A program made the translations under genes and the position numbers. Positions 51,782 through 61,796 of a stretch of 64,000 nucleotides of DNA are shown piece by piece (position 1 is the first letter of the stretch; every line of letters begins with the position of its first letter). The notes below the pieces were generated by a model. It searched no databases. It worked only from the letters and a program-made list of their open reading frames with translations, and was not told the origin of the DNA. Source of the stretch: Pseudomonadota bacterium (lineage in GTDB: Bacteria; Pseudomonadota; Gammaproteobacteria; Burkholderiales; Thiobacillaceae); NCBI GenBank assembly GCA_021847835.1, contig JAJZPR010000012.1:1-64000 (forward strand). Reading direction: 5' to 3'.

Positions 51782-52759
51782 ATGATCAAGCAGCAGATCA
51801 CGGACGACATAATTTCGCGCCTTGAAAAGGCTATGGATGAAGGAGTCCCTCCATGGTCCAAGAGTTGGAGTTCTGGCCAGCCACCATTCAACGCTTCCAG
51901 TGGGCAACCCTACCGAGGCATAAATTTTTTGATTTTGCTTTTACATATGCAGGCTCATGGTGGAGACCCAAGGCATTTAACATACAAGCAGGCGCAATAC
52001 ATGGGCCTGCAAGTGCGCCGTGGCGAACGTGGCGCCCGCGTCATCAAGCTTGTAGAGGTCGATCGTGAAAGAGCCAGGCAAGCAGCAGGCACGGATGGCG
52101 AGATCGTCGGCGAGGAGAACGACAAGGCGCTGGTGTTGAAGGCTTACACGGTGTTCAATGCCAGCCAGATCGACGGCATGGCACCGATGCCTGTCCGCGA
52201 GTGTGATGTCCATCCCGCAGAGGCGGTCGAGGCTGTTGTGTGGGGCTTGCAGGATGATGGGATGAAGCTGAACTTTGGGCACTACCAGCCCGCCTATGAC
52301 CTGCGCCGTGATGAGATACGCATCCCAAATGTTGAGCAGTTTCATTCCCTCGACGATTTCCACGCAACGCTGCTGCATGAGTGTGCACATGCCTCGGGTC
52401 ACCTCAAGCGGTTGGCGCGGCCGCACATGCATGCGCGCTTCGGGTCGGAGGAATATAGCCGGGAGGAGTTGAGGGCAGAGTTGGCGAGCGCGTTCATGCA
52501 AGGGATTGTGGGCCTGCCACCCGGTCAAACCATGATCGAGTCTCACGCGAGTTATATATCGAGCTGGTTGGAAGTGCTGCGTAACGACAAGGGGGAGATT
52601 TTCAAGGCAGCGGCGGACGCGCAACGCATATGCGACTTCTTGAGCGAGCGCGCTTTGAAGGCGCGACCAAGAGGCAGCTCTGACTGCACGCCTGAACCGG
52701 AGCCTGAACCGGAGCCTGAACCGGTCTTATTGAGTAAACCGGCGCCAATGAGAATATAG
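51782..52759 (+). CDS. ardC: ArdC-type antirestriction protein (ssDNA-binding metallopeptidase)
   Basis: The 325-residue protein has the ArdC N-terminal single-strand DNA-binding domain (NASSGQPYRGINFLILLLHM, GLQVRRGERGARVIKL) and a zincin-like peptidase domain with LLHECAHASGH (HExxHxxxH, about residue 198) and YSREELRAELASAFM. It ends in a PEPEPEPEP tail encoded by a 12-base repeat. ArdC proteins enter with the transferred strand and protect incoming DNA from restriction. Expression is apparently gated by the hairpin over its ribosome binding site. Confidence 0.92.
   Translation: MIKQQITDDIISRLEKAMDEGVPPWSKSWSSGQPPFNASSGQPYRGINFLILLLHMQAHGGDPRHLTYKQAQYMGLQVRRGERGARVIKLVEVDRERARQAAGTDGEIVGEENDKALVLKAYTVFNASQIDGMAPMPVRECDVHPAEAVEAVVWGLQDDGMKLNFGHYQPAYDLRRDEIRIPNVEQFHSLDDFHATLLHECAHASGHLKRLARPHMHARFGSEEYSREELRAELASAFMQGIVGLPPGQTMIESHASYISSWLEVLRNDKGEIFKAAADAQRICDFLSERALKARPRGSSDCTPEPEPEPEPEPVLLSKPAPMRI
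52691..52724. repeat. 12-base tandem repeat coding for PEPEPEP
   Basis: Nearly three copies of CCTGAACCGGAG near the ardC 3' end encode alternating Pro-Glu. Slippage would change the tail length without breaking the frame. Confidence 0.85.
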
Positions 52760-52856
52760 ATTTTGTCTTGCAGGCTCGATGGCTTCAGCTTATGAAGAAG
52801 CCCAATCCTTCGTGCAGCTTGGTAGTATGGCATTTCTGCGCCAAGGGGGTGTAAGA

Positions 52857-54464
52857 ATGAAAATATCAAGCATCAGGGTGGAAAACTACAGGTCGTTGAA
52901 GTCGGTCCAGATTGACACTAGCAGATTCACGATCTTCGTCGGTCAGAACAACCACGGGAAGACCAATTTATTCGAGGCAATCGAATGGTTTTACCAGGCC
53001 AAGTCTTCACCTGAAGATTATTTTTTCAATCGCGATACTGGCAACCGTATAGTCGTCGAAATAACGTTTGACGAGGTTGAAGAGACGGATATTGAGAAGC
53101 TGACAACTGAAGCAAGCAAGACAAAAATTCGCGGCATACTCGGTGAGTCGAAGAGCTTTATGGTGCAAAAAACCACCACCGATCACAAGCGCAAATACTT
53201 TGTTGATGGCGTGGACAAAGGAAATCCGACTGGACTTGATACCGCCATCAATGAGTTCATTCCGAAGTTGGAATACGTCAACACTCGCATCCGATTAGAT
53301 GATGTGTCGAAATATAAAGACAAGAACCCAATCGGGTTGATGCTCTCAGGAGTCCTCACAGCCATTGTCGAGAACTCGGCGGAATATCTCGGATTTAAAG
53401 AGCAGTTCGCGAAGTTGTTTGATAGCCCTGATTCTGAGGTCCGGCAAGAACTCGACAAGATTAGTGCCCAGGTCGAAATCTACTTGCAGAAACAGTTTCC
53501 GGATGGGACCAAGGTGAAATTTGGTGTCAATCCTCCGCAGTTTGGTGATTTGCTCAAGAGCTTCGAAACCACTGTTGATGATGGCATCGAAACGAAAGCC
53601 GAAGATAAAGGGGACGGGATGCAGAGAGCGATCATGCTCTCGATCATCCAGGCATTCGCCGATTATCGAAAGGCGCAGACTGGAGGGGGCAGCTTCTTGT
53701 TTATGATCGACGAAGCAGAGCTACACCTGCACCCCAGTGCACAGCGAGCACTTAAGCGCGCGCTGATAGATATTTGTGCCACGGATCAGGTGATGGTCAA
53801 CACGCATTCCTCAGTGCTGGTTGTTGAAGACAGCCCGCAACAGAAATTGTTCAGGGTGGAGAAACATCAGGGCATCACGTCGATAAGTGAGGTTGATGCG
53901 CTTGAGAAAATCGATGTCGTGTTTGACTTGCTTGGCGGGAGCCCGACTGACTTGTTGCTCCCGAGAAATTTTCTGATCGTAGAGGGTAGGTCGGAATATG
54001 TCTTCTTGAGCGAGGTTATCAAGCGCTTCTACCCAAACGAATTCAAGGGCATCAAGATTCTGTTCTCAGGTGGGGATATAGACATGCAGGAGGGGGACCT
54101 GCTTGCTGTTCATCAACTCTTCAAGCCTTTGGCGGGGTCGGAAAATCCTATCTATAAAGACAAGGCGGTTATCGTGATCGATAAACCGAATGACACGCAG
54201 CAGAACAAGTATCAGCAGTTCCAAGCAGGCTATCCCTATCTCTTCGCAAACAATCAGGTGCATGAATTGGACACCGAAACCTTGGAGAAGTATTACCCTG
54301 TGGGCTTTAAGAAAGAGCCGGGAGAGGTGCCCAACGAACAGAAAGTCGCATACGCGCGTGAAGTTGCTAGGTCCATCACTAAGGAGCAGTTCGAAGGAGA
54401 GATGCCGAAGCTCTTTGCCGCGTTAAACGCAGCAAAAGTTAAGGGCTTCCCAATGGCAGCGTAA
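52857..54464 (+). CDS. OLD-family ATP-dependent endonuclease (AAA-Toprim)
   Basis: The 535-residue protein has an N-terminal SMC-like ATPase (MKISSIRVENYRSLKSVQI, Walker A VGQNNHGKTNLFEAIEW near residues 24-40, signature GDGMQRAIML, Walker B FMIDEAELHLHP near 283) and a C-terminal Toprim nuclease domain (FLIVEGRSEYVFL near 372, later LFSGGDIDMQ and VIVIDKPND). The layout is class 1 OLD; no UvrD-like GajB gene is adjacent, so it is not a complete Gabija. ATG 52857 matches the family start. It is the last gene of the element and probably antiphage. Confidence 0.9.
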   Translation: MKISSIRVENYRSLKSVQIDTSRFTIFVGQNNHGKTNLFEAIEWFYQAKSSPEDYFFNRDTGNRIVVEITFDEVEETDIEKLTTEASKTKIRGILGESKSFMVQKTTTDHKRKYFVDGVDKGNPTGLDTAINEFIPKLEYVNTRIRLDDVSKYKDKNPIGLMLSGVLTAIVENSAEYLGFKEQFAKLFDSPDSEVRQELDKISAQVEIYLQKQFPDGTKVKFGVNPPQFGDLLKSFETTVDDGIETKAEDKGDGMQRAIMLSIIQAFADYRKAQTGGGSFLFMIDEAELHLHPSAQRALKRALIDICATDQVMVNTHSSVLVVEDSPQQKLFRVEKHQGITSISEVDALEKIDVVFDLLGGSPTDLLLPRNFLIVEGRSEYVFLSEVIKRFYPNEFKGIKILFSGGDIDMQEGDLLAVHQLFKPLAGSENPIYKDKAVIVIDKPNDTQQNKYQQFQAGYPYLFANNQVHELDTETLEKYYPVGFKKEPGEVPNEQKVAYAREVARSITKEQFEGEMPKLFAALNAAKVKGFPMAA

Positions 54465-54756
54465 AAAACGGTTCGACAACAGGGCCAACGTTGCGGTGCA
54501 TCGGGATTTGTGGCGATGATGATACGGCGCGGGGCCGGAGCATCGTGTTTAGTGTGCACGCATGCGTTGCATGCTTGGCAGGGGTGGCTCCTGTAAGGTA
54601 TTATGCGCAGCTCTTTCGTAGACAGTCTGCTTAAGTTGTGGTGTTGCCGTGTGCGGTAGCAAACTGTCGAAAAAAGTTGGTTTACCGTGATCAAATTTGC
54701 CAAAAATATGCCAAAATTTGATTGCGATTTTTGAGGATTTCCTTGAAATCCTTTGC
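54465..54756. other. Right-end intergenic region of the element
   Basis: No gene is visible. It contains GCATGCGTTGCATGC (around 54560), the right double GCCAAAA motif (54696-54720) and the hairpin GGATTTC/GAAATCC (54735-54751) just before the tRNA. No good promoter for the intact tRNA-Val is evident. Confidence 0.5.
54696..54720. promoter_or_regulatory. Right arm-type site (repeated GCCAAAA)
   Basis: Two GCCAAAA units in the same TTTGCCAAAAA context and spacing as at 34691-34713, same orientation. They would flank the crossover site in the circular form. Confidence 0.5.
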
Positions 54757-54798
54757 AGGCGCGTAGCTCAGCTGGTTAGAGCACCACCTTGACATGGT
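54753..54798 (+). repeat. Right attachment repeat (46 bases)
   Basis: Identical to 34566-34611. From 54799 onward the sequence is the host 3' half of tRNA-Val. Confidence 0.95.
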
Positions 54799-54833
54799 GG
54801 GGGTCGTTGGTTCGAGTCCAATCGCGCCTACCA
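54757..54833 (+). tRNA. tRNA-Val (anticodon GAC), restored by the element
   Basis: A 77-base tRNA with acceptor AGGCGCG/CGCGCCT, anticodon stem CCACC/GGTGG around TTGACAT, T-arm GTTGG-TTCGAGT-CCAAT and encoded CCA. The 5' half comes from the element's attachment repeat; the 3' half is host DNA. It lies ahead of thrS, the usual place in Betaproteobacteria. Confidence 0.97.
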
Positions 54834-54978
54834 GTTTCCATAGGGCCGGGATGGTCCGAGATTGCAGGGGGCCGAATGGCCCACGGAGGTTGCGAAATGT
54901 CACCGCGAACTTGTTTTTCCGTCCAGGGATAAAAAGCCGTCGTTTCATTTGTTCGCACCTTATAGTAATTGGTGAATG

Positions 54979-55007
54979 AAAAAGCGCGGTTTGCCCGCGC
55001 TTTTTTT
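54979..55007 (+). terminator. Terminator between tRNA-Val and thrS
   Basis: AAAAAGCGCGG / CCGCGCTTTTT around a TTTGC loop with further T. Confidence 0.9.
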
Positions 55008-55055
55008 ATGGTGCGCCCGGCACAGGCGCACCCAAAGTTTAGCTGGGGAGTTCGC

Positions 55056-56969
55056 ATGGTCAACGTCACCCTTCCGGATGGATCGGCCCGAAGTTTCGAG
55101 GGCCCGGTTTCCGTGGCTCAGGTCGCCGCCAGCATCGGCGCGGGCCTCGCCAAGGCCGCTCTCGCCGGCAAGGTCGACGGCAAGCTGGTCGATACCAGCT
55201 TCGTCATCGAAGCCGACAGCCGGCTCGCCATCGTCACCGCCAAGGACGCCGAGGCGCTCGACCTCATCCGCCACGACGCCGCCCACGTGATGGCGCAGGC
55301 GGTGCAGGAACTCTATCCCGGCACCCAGGTGACCATCGGCCCGGCCATCGAGGACGGCTTCTACTACGACTTCGCGCGCGAGCAGCCCTTTACCCCGGAA
55401 GACCTGGAAAAGATCGAAAAGCGCATGGACGAGATCGTCAAGCGCGACCTGCCGATCCGGCGCGAGGTGTGGGAGCGCGAGGACGCCAAGAAGGCGTTCG
55501 CCGAGCTGGGCGAGACTTATAAAGTACAGATCATCGACGAAGTGATTCCCGAGGGCGAGGAACTCAGCATCTATCGCCAGGGCGAATGGTTCGACGTCTG
55601 CCGCGGCCCGCACCTGCCTTCCACGGGCAAACTGCCGCGCGCCTTCAAGCTGATGAAGCTCGCCGGCGCCTACTGGCGCGGCGATTCGCGCAACCCCATG
55701 CTGCAGCGCATCTACGGCACGGCCTGGGCGAAGAAGGAGGATCTGGAGGCCTATCTGCACCGCCTGGAGGAAGCGGAAAAGCGCGACCACCGCAAGCTGT
55801 CCAAGCTGCTCGACCTCTTCCACATGCAGGAAGAGGCGCCGGGCATGGTGTTCTGGCACCCCAGGGGCTGGGTGATCTGGCAGCAGATCGAGCAGTACAT
55901 GCGGCAGAAGTTCGTCGAGTACGGCTACCAGGAAGTGCGCACCCCGGCGGTGATGGACAAGAGCCTGTGGGAGAAGTCCGGCCACTGGGACAACTACCGC
56001 GAAAACATGTTCACCACGGCTTCGGAAAACCGCGACTATGCGGTGAAGCCGATGAACTGCCCCGGCCATGTGCAGATTTTCAACAGCGGCCTGCATTCCT
56101 ACCGCGACCTGCCCTTGCGTCTGGCTGAATTCGGCTCCTGCCACCGCAACGAGCCTTCCGGCGCGCTGCACGGCATCATGCGCGTGCGCGGCTTCACTCA
56201 GGATGACGCCCACATCTTCTGCACCGAGGACCAGATCGAGCGGGAGGTGGCGGACTTCATCGTCATGCTGCAGAAGGTCTATGCCGATTTCGGCTTCAAT
56301 GACGTTTTGGTCAAGCTCTCCACCCGCCCGGACAAGCGCGTCGGCTCGGACGAGTCCTGGGACAAGGCCGAAGCGGCGCTGGCGGCGGCCCTGGAGCAAA
56401 ACCGCCTGGCCTACGACCTGCAGCCGGGCGAGGGCGCTTTCTACGGGCCCAAGATCGAATTCACGCTCAAGGACTCGTTGGGCCGCCTGTGGCAGTGCGG
56501 CACCATCCAGCTCGATTTCAACCTGCCGGTGCGCCTGGGCGCGGAGTTCGTCGACGAGGACAACGGCCGCAAGCCCCCGGTCATGCTGCACCGGGCGATA
56601 CTCGGCTCGATGGAACGCTTCATCGGCATCCTCATCGAGCACCATGCCGGCAACTTCCCGGTTTGGCTCGCCCCGGTGCAGGCCGTGGTGCTGAATATCT
56701 CGGACGGGCAGGCGGATTATGCGCAAAAAGTCACGGACACACTCAGAAAAGCGGGCATCCGGGCCATTCCGGACTTGAGTAATAACAAAATTACCTATAA
56801 AATCCGGGAACATAGCTTGCAGAAGCTGCCCTATTTGCTGGTCGTGGGCGACAAGGAAATGGCGGATGGCAAGATCGCCGTCCGCGCGCGCGGCAATCAG
56901 GACCTGGGCGTAATGAGGGTGGAAGACTTCATCGCCAGGGCAGTTGAAGAAGTCGCGGCACGCAGCTAA
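55056..56969 (+). CDS. thrS: Threonyl-tRNA synthetase
   Basis: Charges tRNA-Thr. The 637-residue protein has an N-terminal TGS domain ([16 protein letters not shown]), the editing domain with [11 protein letters not shown] and the CRGPH metal site ([12 protein letters not shown]), class II motifs 1-3 (motif 2 [26 protein letters not shown], motif 3 near [13 protein letters not shown]), and the anticodon-binding C terminus. ATG 55056 has GGGGAG upstream. It begins the thrS-infC-rpmI-rplT-pheS-pheT set. Confidence 0.98.
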   Translation: MVNVTLPDGSARSFEGPVSVAQVAASIGAGLAKAALAGKVDGKLVDTSFVIEADSRLAIVTAKDAEALDLIRHDAAHVMAQAVQELYPGTQVTIGPAIEDGFYYDFAREQPFTPEDLEKIEKRMDEIVKRDLPIRREVWEREDAKKAFAELGETYKVQIIDEVIPEGEELSIYRQGEWFDVCRGPHLPSTGKLPRAFKLMKLAGAYWRGDSRNPMLQRIYGTAWAKKEDLEAYLHRLEEAEKRDHRKLSKLLDLFHMQEEAPGMVFWHPRGWVIWQQIEQYMRQKFVEYGYQEVRTPAVMDKSLWEKSGHWDNYRENMFTTASENRDYAVKPMNCPGHVQIFNSGLHSYRDLPLRLAEFGSCHRNEPSGALHGIMRVRGFTQDDAHIFCTEDQIEREVADFIVMLQKVYADFGFNDVLVKLSTRPDKRVGSDESWDKAEAALAAALEQNRLAYDLQPGEGAFYGPKIEFTLKDSLGRLWQCGTIQLDFNLPVRLGAEFVDEDNGRKPPVMLHRAILGSMERFIGILIEHHAGNFPVWLAPVQAVVLNISDGQADYAQKVTDTLRKAGIRAIPDLSNNKITYKIREHSLQKLPYLLVVGDKEMADGKIAVRARGNQDLGVMRVEDFIARAVEEVAARS

Positions 56970-56982
56970 GAAGAATTAAGGC

Positions 56983-57023
56983 GAACGAGGAGCGGGGTAG
57001 CTTGCCGCTCCTCGTTCATTTTT
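56983..57023 (+). terminator. Strong stem-loop between thrS and infC
   Basis: GAACGAGGAGCGG and CCGCTCCTCGTTC form 13 perfect pairs around 9 bases, followed by ATTTTT. It lies 45 bases before the infC start, so it is either a terminator or a read-through attenuator within the operon. Confidence 0.8.
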
Positions 57024-57067
57024 GCCCGGCTGGATAAACCGGCGGGTTTGATTTTGGAGAATGGCTC

Positions 57068-57589
57068 ATCGCTACTGATAAGCAGACGCGAATCAACGGA
57101 GAAATCGATGCTCCCGAGGTTCGTTTGATTGGTTCTGAAGGTGAACAACTGGGTGTCGTGAGTTTGCGCCAGGCGCTGCAAACGGCAGAAGAGGCGGAAC
57201 TGGATCTGGTGGAGATATCCCCCACCGCCAAGCCGCCTGTCTGCAAGATCATGGACTTCGGCAAGTTCAAGTATCAGGAAAGCAAAAAGCAGCACGAGGC
57301 CAAGCTCAAGCAGAAGCAGGTGCAGGTCAAGGAAATCAAGTTCCGGCCCGGCACCGACGAGGGCGATTACCAGATCAAGCTGCGCAACATCACCAAGTTT
57401 CTGGGTGAGGGCGACAAGGTGAAGGTGACCCTGCGCTTCCGCGGCCGCGAAATGGCCCACCAGGAACTGGGCCTGGCCCAGTTGAAGCGGGTGGAAGCGG
57501 ATGTGGCGGAACTGTCCGTCACCGAGCAGTTTCCCAAGATGGAAGGCCGCCAGATGGTGATGGTGCTGGGGCCCAAAAAGAAGAAATAA
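57068..57589 (+). CDS. infC: Translation initiation factor IF-3, AUC start codon
   Basis: The 173-residue product is IF-3: [69 protein letters not shown] and [16 protein letters not shown]. No ATG, GTG or TTG fits the N terminus: conserved sequence starts upstream of the TTG at 57125. The in-frame ATC at 57068 is 7 bases after TTTTGGAGA and gives (M)[12 protein letters not shown], the usual betaproteobacterial start. IF-3 discriminates against such codons, so this gives the known autogenous repression. Confidence 0.93.
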   Translation: MATDKQTRINGEIDAPEVRLIGSEGEQLGVVSLRQALQTAEEAELDLVEISPTAKPPVCKIMDFGKFKYQESKKQHEAKLKQKQVQVKEIKFRPGTDEGDYQIKLRNITKFLGEGDKVKVTLRFRGREMAHQELGLAQLKRVEADVAELSVTEQFPKMEGRQMVMVLGPKKKK

Positions 57590-57600
57590 GCTTATTGCGG

Positions 57601-57675
57601 ACGCCGAATCGGTTGATTCTGCGTCGGAATAAGTGTCCTGATTCAAGCGCACGCTTTGCGGCGCCTAATCAGGAC
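57601..57675 (+). promoter_or_regulatory. Two consecutive hairpins in the rpmI leader
   Basis: ACGCCGAATC/GATTCTGCGT (57601-57624) and GTCCTGATT/AATCAGGAC (57635-57675) lie in the 179 bases between infC and rpmI. In other bacteria L20 represses rpmI-rplT by binding a folded leader here; the specific fold cannot be confirmed by eye. Confidence 0.5.
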
Positions 57676-57768
57676 GAAGCAGGCGCAAGCCTGAAACAAG
57701 TGGTCGACAGGTCGTACAAGCGCATCGGGGTGATGCCGCCTGTGGTCATGACATAAATGGAGCTAAAA

Positions 57769-57966
57769 ATGCCCAAGATGAAGTCCAAGAGCGGCGCCGC
57801 CAAGCGATTCCGCGCCCTGGGTAGTGGCAAGTTCAAGCGTACCCACGCTTTCCTGCGTCACATCCTCACCAAGAAAACCACCAAGCGCAAGCGTCAGTTG
57901 CGTGGCATGGCTGTGGCCGATGCCAGCAACCAGAAAGCCATGCGCAAGATGCTGCCCTACGCATAA
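57769..57966 (+). CDS. rpmI: 50S ribosomal protein L35
   Basis: A 65-residue basic protein, [24 protein letters not shown] with [16 protein letters not shown] and a final MLPYA. ATG 57769 is chosen with TGGAG upstream. It is 12 bases before rplT. Confidence 0.97.
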   Translation: MPKMKSKSGAAKRFRALGSGKFKRTHAFLRHILTKKTTKRKRQLRGMAVADASNQKAMRKMLPYA

Positions 57967-57978
57967 GGAGGATAGAAC

Positions 57979-58338
57979 ATGCCACGCGTCAAAAGAGGTG
58001 TAACGGCCCGCGCCAGCCACAAGAAGGTGCTCGATGCCGCCAAGGGTTACCGCGGCCGCCGCGGCAACGTATTCCGTGTCGCCAACGAAGCGGTGATGAA
58101 GGCGGGGCAATATGCCTACCGCGATCGCCGCCAGAAGAAGCGCCAGTTCCGCGCCCTGTGGATTGCCCGTATCAACGCGGCTGCCCGCGAGTGCGGCCTG
58201 TCCTACAGCGTATTCATGAACGGCCTGAAAAAAGCCGCTATTGAAGTGGACCGCAAGGTGCTGGCCGATATCGCCGTGTTCGACAAGGACGCGTTTGCGA
58301 AACTGGCCGAGCAGGCAAAAGCGAGCCTCGCTGCCTGA
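57979..58338 (+). CDS. rplT: 50S ribosomal protein L20
   Basis: The 119-residue protein starts [28 protein letters not shown] and contains [39 protein letters not shown] precedes the ATG. A strong terminator or attenuator follows before pheS. Confidence 0.98.
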   Translation: MPRVKRGVTARASHKKVLDAAKGYRGRRGNVFRVANEAVMKAGQYAYRDRRQKKRQFRALWIARINAAARECGLSYSVFMNGLKKAAIEVDRKVLADIAVFDKDAFAKLAEQAKASLAA

Positions 58339-58351
58339 ATGCCTGAGCAGT

Positions 58352-59424
<1,073 letters not shown>

Positions 59425-59426
59425 GC

Positions 59427-61781
59427 ATGCAATTTCCCGAATCCTGGCTCCGCACGCTGGTTAATCCGCAACTGTCCACGGACGAGCTCGCCCATCGCCT
59501 GACCATGGCCGGTCTCGAGGTGGAAGCTGTGCAAGCGGCGGCGCCGCCTTTTGCCGGCGTGGTGGTGGCGGAAGTGCTGGCAGTCGAGCCGCACCCCGAT
59601 GCAGACCGCCTGCGCGTGTGCAAGGTGAATGTCGGCGAAGCCGAGCCCCTGCAGATCGTGTGCGGCGCTCCCAATGTCGCGGCAGGCCAGAAGGTGCCCT
59701 GCGCGCGCGTGGGCGCCAGGCTGCCGCAAATGGAAATCAAGCAGGCCAAGGTGCGCGGCGTCGAGTCGTCCGGCATGTTGTGCGGCGCCGGCGAGATCGG
59801 CCTGGAAGACAAGGTCGACGGCCTCTTGGTGCTGCCGGCCGACGCGCCGGTGGGCACGGACATCCGTTCCTACCTGCTGCTCGATGACAAGCTCATCACC
59901 TTGAAGCTCACGCCCAACCGCGCCGACTGCCTGAGCCTCATCGGCCTGGCGCGCGAGGTTTCGGCCGTGACCGGCACCAAGGCTTACCTGCCTTCGCAGG
60001 CGCCGGTGATGAAGGACATCTATGACACCCTGGACCTCGACGTGCAGGCGAAGGAAGCCTGTCCGCGCTATGCCGGCCGTGTCATCAAGGGCATCAACGC
60101 CCAGGCGCAGACGCCGGCATGGATGGCGATGCGGCTCGAGCGCAGCGGCATCCGCACCATTTCCGCGCCGGTCGATATCACCAATTACGTGCTGCTGGAA
60201 CTCGGCCAGCCCATGCACGCCTTTGATATGGCCAAGCTCAAGGGCGGCATCGAAGTGCGCTGGGCGAAACCCGGCGAGAAACTGACGCTGCTCAACGAAC
60301 AGACGGCAGAACTCGCCAGCGACATGCTGGTCATCGCCGACGGCAGCGGCCCCGTGGCGCTTGCGGGCATCATGGGCGGCGCTGCCACGGCGGTGGGCGC
60401 GGAAACCACGACCATTTTCCTGGAAGCGGCCTATTTCAGCCCCGATGCCATAGCCGGGCGTGCCCGCAGGCTCGGGCTTTCCACCGACTCCTCGCATCGT
60501 TTCGAGCGCGGCGTCGACTATGCCAATACCCAGATGGCCATGGAGCGCGCCACCAAGCTGATCCTGGAGATCTGCGGCGGCCAGCCCGGCACGGTCATCG
60601 AGGCAACCGGCAAGCTGCCCAGGCGCGAACCCATAAGCTTGCGTCCGCAGCGGGTCGCGCGGGTGCTGGGCATGGACATGCCCGCGGACAAGATGAAGAC
60701 TTACCTGCAACGCCTGGGGCTTGCCGTGAAAGAAGCGGGCGAGGCCTGGCAGGTGACGCCGCCCAGCTACCGCTTCGATCTCGCCATCGAGGAAGACCTC
60801 ATCGAGGAGCTGGCGCGCCTGCACGGCTACGACCAGATCGAGGCCCGTCCGCCGCGTGCGCCGGTGACCATGCTGCCGCAGGAGGAAACCCGCCTCGAGC
60901 ATGCAAGCCTGCGCGACTACCTCATCGACCGCGACTATCAGGAGGTCATTACCTACAGCTTCGTCGCCCCCGATTGGGAAGCGGCGCTGTCCGGCGGCCT
61001 CGCTCCGGTGCTCCTGCAAAATCCCATCGCCAGCCAGATGGCAGCCATGCGCACCACGTTGTGGGGCGGCCTGCTGGATGCGCTGACGCACAACCTCAAC
61101 CGCCAGCAGTCGCGCGTGCGCCTGTTCGAAACGGGCCGCGCCTTCTTGCAGGAGGGCGCGGGCTTGCGCCAGCCCATGCGCCTGGCCGGGCTCTGCTATG
61201 GACCGGCTTTCGACGAGCAGTGGGGCGTTGCCGCGCGCATGGGCGACTTCTATGACGTCAAAGGCGATCTCGATCAAATGCCCGGCGTGGACCTGGAATT
61301 CGTGCAAGCCACCCATCCCGCCCTGCATCCCGGGCAGACTGCCCAACTGGTGTTGAAGGGCCAGCCGGTCGGCTGGCTGGGCACGCTGCATCACAAACTG
61401 GCGCAGAAATTCGATTTGCCTGCGGCACCCATCCTGTTCGAACTGGATCTCGATGCGCTGGGCACGCTGTCCCTGCCGCGCCACCGTTCCATCGGACGCT
61501 TCCCCTCGATGCGGCGCGACCTGGCCTTCCTGGTCGGCCTGGACATCGCTGCCAGCACCCTGCTGGCGACCATGCGCGAGGCAGCCGAGCCCATCGTGCA
61601 GGAATTGGAAATATTCGACTTGTACCAGGGGCAGGGCGTTCCGGCGGGACAAAAAAGCCTTGCATTCCGTATAGTTATGCAAGATACTGAACGTACCCTC
61701 ACGGAACCGGAAGTGGAGGCGGCGGTGGCGAAAATTGCCGAAGCCGTGATGAGCCGGCATGGGGCGAAACTGCGGGCCTGA
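59427..61781 (+). CDS. pheT: Phenylalanyl-tRNA synthetase beta subunit
   Basis: The 784-residue protein starts MQFPESWLRTLVNPQLSTDEL. Domains in order are an EMAP-type tRNA-binding OB fold (VVVAEVLAVEPHPDADRLRVCKVNVG), the B3/B4 editing domain (GIMGGAATAVGAETTTIFLEAAYFSP), B5 and the catalytic-like core, and a C-terminal anticodon-binding (FDX-ACB) domain (RFPSMRRDLAFLVG, LFDLYQG-like IFDLYQGQGVPAGQKSLAFR). It precedes ihfA, the classical order. Confidence 0.97.
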   Translation: MQFPESWLRTLVNPQLSTDELAHRLTMAGLEVEAVQAAAPPFAGVVVAEVLAVEPHPDADRLRVCKVNVGEAEPLQIVCGAPNVAAGQKVPCARVGARLPQMEIKQAKVRGVESSGMLCGAGEIGLEDKVDGLLVLPADAPVGTDIRSYLLLDDKLITLKLTPNRADCLSLIGLAREVSAVTGTKAYLPSQAPVMKDIYDTLDLDVQAKEACPRYAGRVIKGINAQAQTPAWMAMRLERSGIRTISAPVDITNYVLLELGQPMHAFDMAKLKGGIEVRWAKPGEKLTLLNEQTAELASDMLVIADGSGPVALAGIMGGAATAVGAETTTIFLEAAYFSPDAIAGRARRLGLSTDSSHRFERGVDYANTQMAMERATKLILEICGGQPGTVIEATGKLPRREPISLRPQRVARVLGMDMPADKMKTYLQRLGLAVKEAGEAWQVTPPSYRFDLAIEEDLIEELARLHGYDQIEARPPRAPVTMLPQEETRLEHASLRDYLIDRDYQEVITYSFVAPDWEAALSGGLAPVLLQNPIASQMAAMRTTLWGGLLDALTHNLNRQQSRVRLFETGRAFLQEGAGLRQPMRLAGLCYGPAFDEQWGVAARMGDFYDVKGDLDQMPGVDLEFVQATHPALHPGQTAQLVLKGQPVGWLGTLHHKLAQKFDLPAAPILFELDLDALGTLSLPRHRSIGRFPSMRRDLAFLVGLDIAASTLLATMREAAEPIVQELEIFDLYQGQGVPAGQKSLAFRIVMQDTERTLTEPEVEAAVAKIAEAVMSRHGAKLRA

Positions 61782-61796
61782 TCCAAACAAGACATC

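Larger units (their letters stand above)
34566..54798. mobile_element. 20.2 kb integrative mobilizable element in tRNA-Val
   Basis: Bounded by a 46-base identical direct repeat that covers the 5' part of tRNA-Val(GAC) plus four upstream bases. The tyrosine integrase gene lies next to the left copy. The element carries a MobC/relaxase module and ArdC but no type IV secretion genes, so it is best classed as an integrative mobilizable element. Cargo is a helicase-DUF4391-Mod-Res operon, an ankyrin protein, a C5 methyltransferase and an OLD nuclease. Flanking chromosomal genes (Mut7-C on the left, thrS on the right) would be contiguous through one tRNA-Val without it. Confidence 0.93.

Noticed and set aside
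52857-54464. Complete Gabija system
   Set aside because: The OLD/GajA-like protein is present but no UvrD-like GajB gene lies beside it.
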